Assembly: GCA_016841285.1 (NCBI GenBank)
Contig: JAENZK010000002.1
Coordinates: 1-45,171, forward strand
Source of the DNA: Guptibacillus hwajinpoensis
GTDB lineage: Bacteria > Bacillota > Bacilli > Bacillales > Bacillaceae_J
Length of the DNA stretch: 45,171 bases
Direction of reading: 5' to 3'
Both the position numbers and the translations under genes were made by a program. Positions 43,023 through 45,171 of this stretch are shown here, one piece after another; the stretch's first letter is position 1; the number at the start of each line of letters is the position of its first letter. The notes under the pieces are model-generated. The model saw nothing but the letters and a program-made list of their open reading frames with translations, ran no database searches and was not told the origin of the DNA.

Positions 43023-43049
43023 GAGCCACAGGGTCGGGAACACTGGCCC
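43023..43049. repeat. REP-like palindrome, copy 3
   Basis: GAGCCACAGGGTCGGG then AACACTGGCCC; same family as 36330 and 37359, with three changes in the centre. It replaces the right half of the last minisatellite unit. Confidence 0.55.
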
Positions 43050-43101
43050 CTCCAAAAAGCACCTGTCTCCGGGCAACCACCCGCCCAAACTATCGGATCA
43101 C

Positions 43102-43779
43102 CTACTCAATCCACTTCACTACATCCTCAAATGGTCGGCGGGTTTTCAGACTTGGTTCGTTTACACGATATCCGAAGGCTGCCATTACTGATAAACCAAA
43201 GTGGCCATTTTCAGTTATACCTTCTTCATTTAGGAGTTGATTCATCTTCTCGATATCAAAGCCTTCGATTGGGCAGGAGTCTATTCCGATTTGTGCTGCG
43301 GCTGTCATCATATTCCCAAGGGCGATGTAGGTTTGTTTGCATGCCCAATCAAATAATGGGCGATCACCATCAAGTAGTTTAAAATCTGACTTTTGGAATT
43401 CTTCGATTCTTCCTAGGTATCGGCTCATATGTTCTTCCGGCATTTGTTTTACATTAATAAAATGGTTTCTAAAGTAGTCTGAATTGTAAATAAGGTCCAT
43501 TTTGGTTCTGGCTAAAAATAATACAAAATGACTGGCTTCTGGAAGCTTGCCGAACGCGCCCCACGATGCATTTTTAATTTTTTCTCGAAGTTCTTGGTTT
43601 TGTACGACAACGAAGCGCCAAGGTTCTGTTCCAAATGAACTTGGAGATAATCGACCAGTTTCTAAAATGAATTTAAAATCATCTTCCGAAATCTTTTTGT
43701 TTGGATCAAATTGTTTTGTTGCATGTCTGAAGTTATAGGCTTTTATAATTTGTTCTTTCAATTGCTCTTTCTCGCTCAA
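43102..43779 (-). CDS. Nitroreductase-family NAD(P)H oxidoreductase
   Basis: A 225-residue FMN enzyme of the nitroreductase fold (similar in size to B. subtilis YfkO). Seen: the phosphate-binding FRHATKQFDPNKKI start, RLSPSSFGTEPWRFVVVQ (FMN contact) and the C-terminal SVMAAFGYR...TRRPFEDVVKW. It should reduce nitro compounds, quinones or flavin with NAD(P)H. TTG start behind AGGTGGG. Convergent with the NERD gene across the minisatellite. Confidence 0.9.
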   Translation of the reverse strand: MSEKEQLKEQIIKAYNFRHATKQFDPNKKISEDDFKFILETGRLSPSSFGTEPWRFVVVQNQELREKIKNASWGAFGKLPEASHFVLFLARTKMDLIYNSDYFRNHFINVKQMPEEHMSRYLGRIEEFQKSDFKLLDGDRPLFDWACKQTYIALGNMMTAAAQIGIDSCPIEGFDIEKMNQLLNEEGITENGHFGLSVMAAFGYRVNEPSLKTRRPFEDVVKWIE

Positions 43780-43971
43780 TTTTTTACACCCACCTATTTA
43801 AAAAATTCATAACATAACCCATCCTTATTATACCTGCTATTCCATTTTTAATTAAACATTTGATTAAAGTATTGAAGTCTAGCTTATTCATTCAAATAAA
43901 AGTACATATTTACAAAAAATGGGGAGATTTTAATAAATAATAAAGTTAACTTGTTATTGGAGGTAACTCTC

Positions 43972-44976
43972 GTGGAAGATAAAATGAACATTCCTTTAAC
44001 AGCGGCAGAACAGTCCGCCCTGTGGACACAATATATGAATGATACTTTAGCAACATGTGTAAATCGTCATTTTTTAGAGAAGGTGGAAGATGCGGAAGTT
44101 CGTCCTATTATTGAGTGGACATTAGAAACCGCTATAGAAAATATTTTATTAATGAAGGATATTTTTAAAAAGGATAACTTCCCCGTCCCTATAGGGTTTA
44201 ATGACCAAGATGTAAATGTAACAGCCCCAAAACTTTTTTCAGATTCATATAAACTTTCGTATTTACGGCATATGTCGATTATTGCGTTGGGTGCAAGTGG
44301 TTCAGCCTTGGGGCTCGCAACCCGGAAGGATATTGTTGCATTTTTTAAAAGGATATTAGAAAAAGCCATTCAATTGCAGGATTTGACTCGTGATTTAATG
44401 TTAAAGCAAGGTACATATATAAAGTCACCCATACTATCACTTCCAGATAAGGTGGAGTTTGCGGAAACCCAACAATATCTTGCAGGATTTTTTGGAAAAA
44501 AGAGAGCTTTCACTTCTATCGAGGTTACTCATTTATTTTATAATATTCAAACGAATGCAATTGGAAAAGCACTCATTACTGGATTCGCTCAAACAACTGA
44601 GCGGAAAGAAATTAAGGATTTCTTCATAAGGGGCAAAGACATTGCCCAAAAACATATTGAAAGTTTTGGCGCCTTTTTACAAGATGAAGATTTACCTGTA
44701 CCAATGACATGGGATGCCCATATTTCCGATTCAACAGTGCAAGTTTTTTCAGATAAGTTATTAATGTACCATGTTATGGCGATGATCGCTTCTGGTATTG
44801 GATTTTATGGGGCAGCTATGGCGGCAAGCCCTAGAAGGGATTTAGCCATAAAGTATGCAACTTTAATTCCGGAGATTTCGTTATATTTAGAGGATGGCGC
44901 AAGCCTAATGATAAAGAACGGTTGGATGGAAGAGCCTCCACAAGCTAACGACCGGGACAAACTTATAAAAAAATAA
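43972..44976 (+). CDS. DUF3231 family protein
   Basis: A 334-residue protein made of two similar halves of about 165 residues: each begins with an SALWTQYMNDT/HLFYNIQTNAIGK-type helix, carries a (F/L)P-V-P (NFPVPIGF; DLPVPMTWD) turn, and ends with a hydrophobic GASGSALGLATRKDI / GFYGAAMAASPRRDL stretch. This duplicated four-helix arrangement is DUF3231, common in spore-forming Bacillaceae; function unknown. GTG at 43972 is preferred because GGAGG lies eight bases upstream; the upstream TTG at 43951 lacks a site. Confidence 0.85.
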   Translation: MEDKMNIPLTAAEQSALWTQYMNDTLATCVNRHFLEKVEDAEVRPIIEWTLETAIENILLMKDIFKKDNFPVPIGFNDQDVNVTAPKLFSDSYKLSYLRHMSIIALGASGSALGLATRKDIVAFFKRILEKAIQLQDLTRDLMLKQGTYIKSPILSLPDKVEFAETQQYLAGFFGKKRAFTSIEVTHLFYNIQTNAIGKALITGFAQTTERKEIKDFFIRGKDIAQKHIESFGAFLQDEDLPVPMTWDAHISDSTVQVFSDKLLMYHVMAMIASGIGFYGAAMAASPRRDLAIKYATLIPEISLYLEDGASLMIKNGWMEEPPQANDRDKLIKK

Positions 44977-44985
44977 CGAAAATGG

Positions 44986-45016
44986 AAAAACGACTGAAAA
45001 CAACAGTCGTTTTTTA
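44986..45016 (+). terminator. Rho-independent terminator of the DUF3231 gene
   Basis: AAAAACGACTG (44986-44996) and CAGTCGTTTTT (45004-45014) form an 11-bp stem followed by T's. Confidence 0.88.
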
Positions 45017-45075
45017 ATGATAAAATAAGGATATTATTCCCACCCAAAGATAAATATTGAAAGGAAGGATACAGT

Positions 45076-45171
45076 GTGCTTAAGAAATTCACAATAACCA
45101 CTAGCAAACGTGATCAAATTATTGATATTACAGACAAAGTTCAAGATTTTATAAAAGAAAATAATTTTCAA
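45076..45171 (+). CDS. YjbQ-family protein, N-terminal part (cut by window end)
   Basis: GTG at 45076 follows GGAAGGA at 8 bp and opens a frame running to the window end (32 residues: KKFTITTSKRDQIIDITDKV...). This N-terminus is typical of the YjbQ/UPF0047 family, annotated as secondary thiamine-phosphate synthase in some members. Only about a quarter of the usual 130-140 residues is visible, so the call rests on N-terminal resemblance. Confidence 0.65.
   Translation, partial: MLKKFTITTSKRDQIIDITDKVQDFIKENNFQ

Noticed and set aside
42698-43080. ORFs of 96 and 106 residues made of 17-residue repeats on both strands
   Set aside because: They come from the 51-bp repeat being a multiple of three; no ribosome site, and both strands are equally open.
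44805-45107. 100-residue leftward ORF at the window end
   Set aside because: Overlaps the 3' end of the DUF3231 gene and its terminator on the opposite strand; no ribosome site.

Overview
The window reads as chromosomal DNA of a low-GC, endospore-forming-type Bacillaceae (Bacillus in the broad sense; genus not resolvable here). Supporting signs are strong AGGAGG-type ribosome sites, frequent GTG and TTG starts, compact U-tailed terminators, a classical Fur box, and genes typical of the group (odhAB, ymaF, DUF3231, DUF4083, YitT, YjbQ). Both edges cut genes: an unrecognised C-terminus at the left and the N-terminus of a YjbQ-family protein at the right. No rRNA or intact tRNA was seen.

Layout. 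1-9.5 kb: a sugar-type solute-binding lipoprotein next to an OmpR-type two-component system whose upstream region carries PhoP-like direct repeats phased at 11 bp, then a stand-alone globin sensor domain, a lipoprotein, a nitronate monooxygenase-like enzyme, a small Gln-rich protein, a YitT transporter-like protein, a GGDEF protein with a degenerate active site and a secreted stalk-domain protein. 9.5-19.5 kb: a K+/H+ antiporter, an MscS channel, a GNAT enzyme, an MFS exporter behind what looks like a transcription attenuator with leader ORF, and a Fur-controlled iron(III) ABC transporter (binding protein, fused permease, ATPase). 19.5-24.8 kb: a perfectly periodic array of ten 52-bp hairpin units, an orphan BREX-type PglX adenine methyltransferase with no other BREX genes in view, and a YmaF protein, followed by structured IS605/PATE-like repeat DNA.

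25.5-33.9 kb is the most distinctive block. A rightward operon (arginase-fold ureohydrolase with a Cys in place of a bridging metal Asp, glutaminase, YheO-like PAS/HTH regulator, Nramp-like transporter lacking the canonical metal motifs) converges on a tightly overlapping leftward operon (trans-sulfuration PLP enzyme, ATC hydrolase, N-carbamoyl amino acid hydrolase) with a divergent LysR regulator. The leftward operon has the right enzymes for 2-aminothiazoline-4-carboxylate -> N-carbamoylcysteine -> cysteine -> sulfide/pyruvate. The whole block looks like a catabolic island for an amidine, guanidino or isothiourea-type nitrogen and sulfur source.

33.9-45.2 kb: an acyltransferase, a polysaccharide deacetylase with stalk domain, an MBL-fold hydrolase, odhAB of the TCA cycle, a NERD-domain protein followed by a second hairpin minisatellite (51-bp units), a nitroreductase, a DUF3231 protein and the start of a YjbQ protein. 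Three copies of a short REP-like palindrome lie between 36.3 and 43.1 kb. The two minisatellites share architecture (about 51-52 bp, 9-10 bp arms, 22-23 nt loop) but not sequence, and each directly follows a gene for a nucleic-acid-modifying type of protein.
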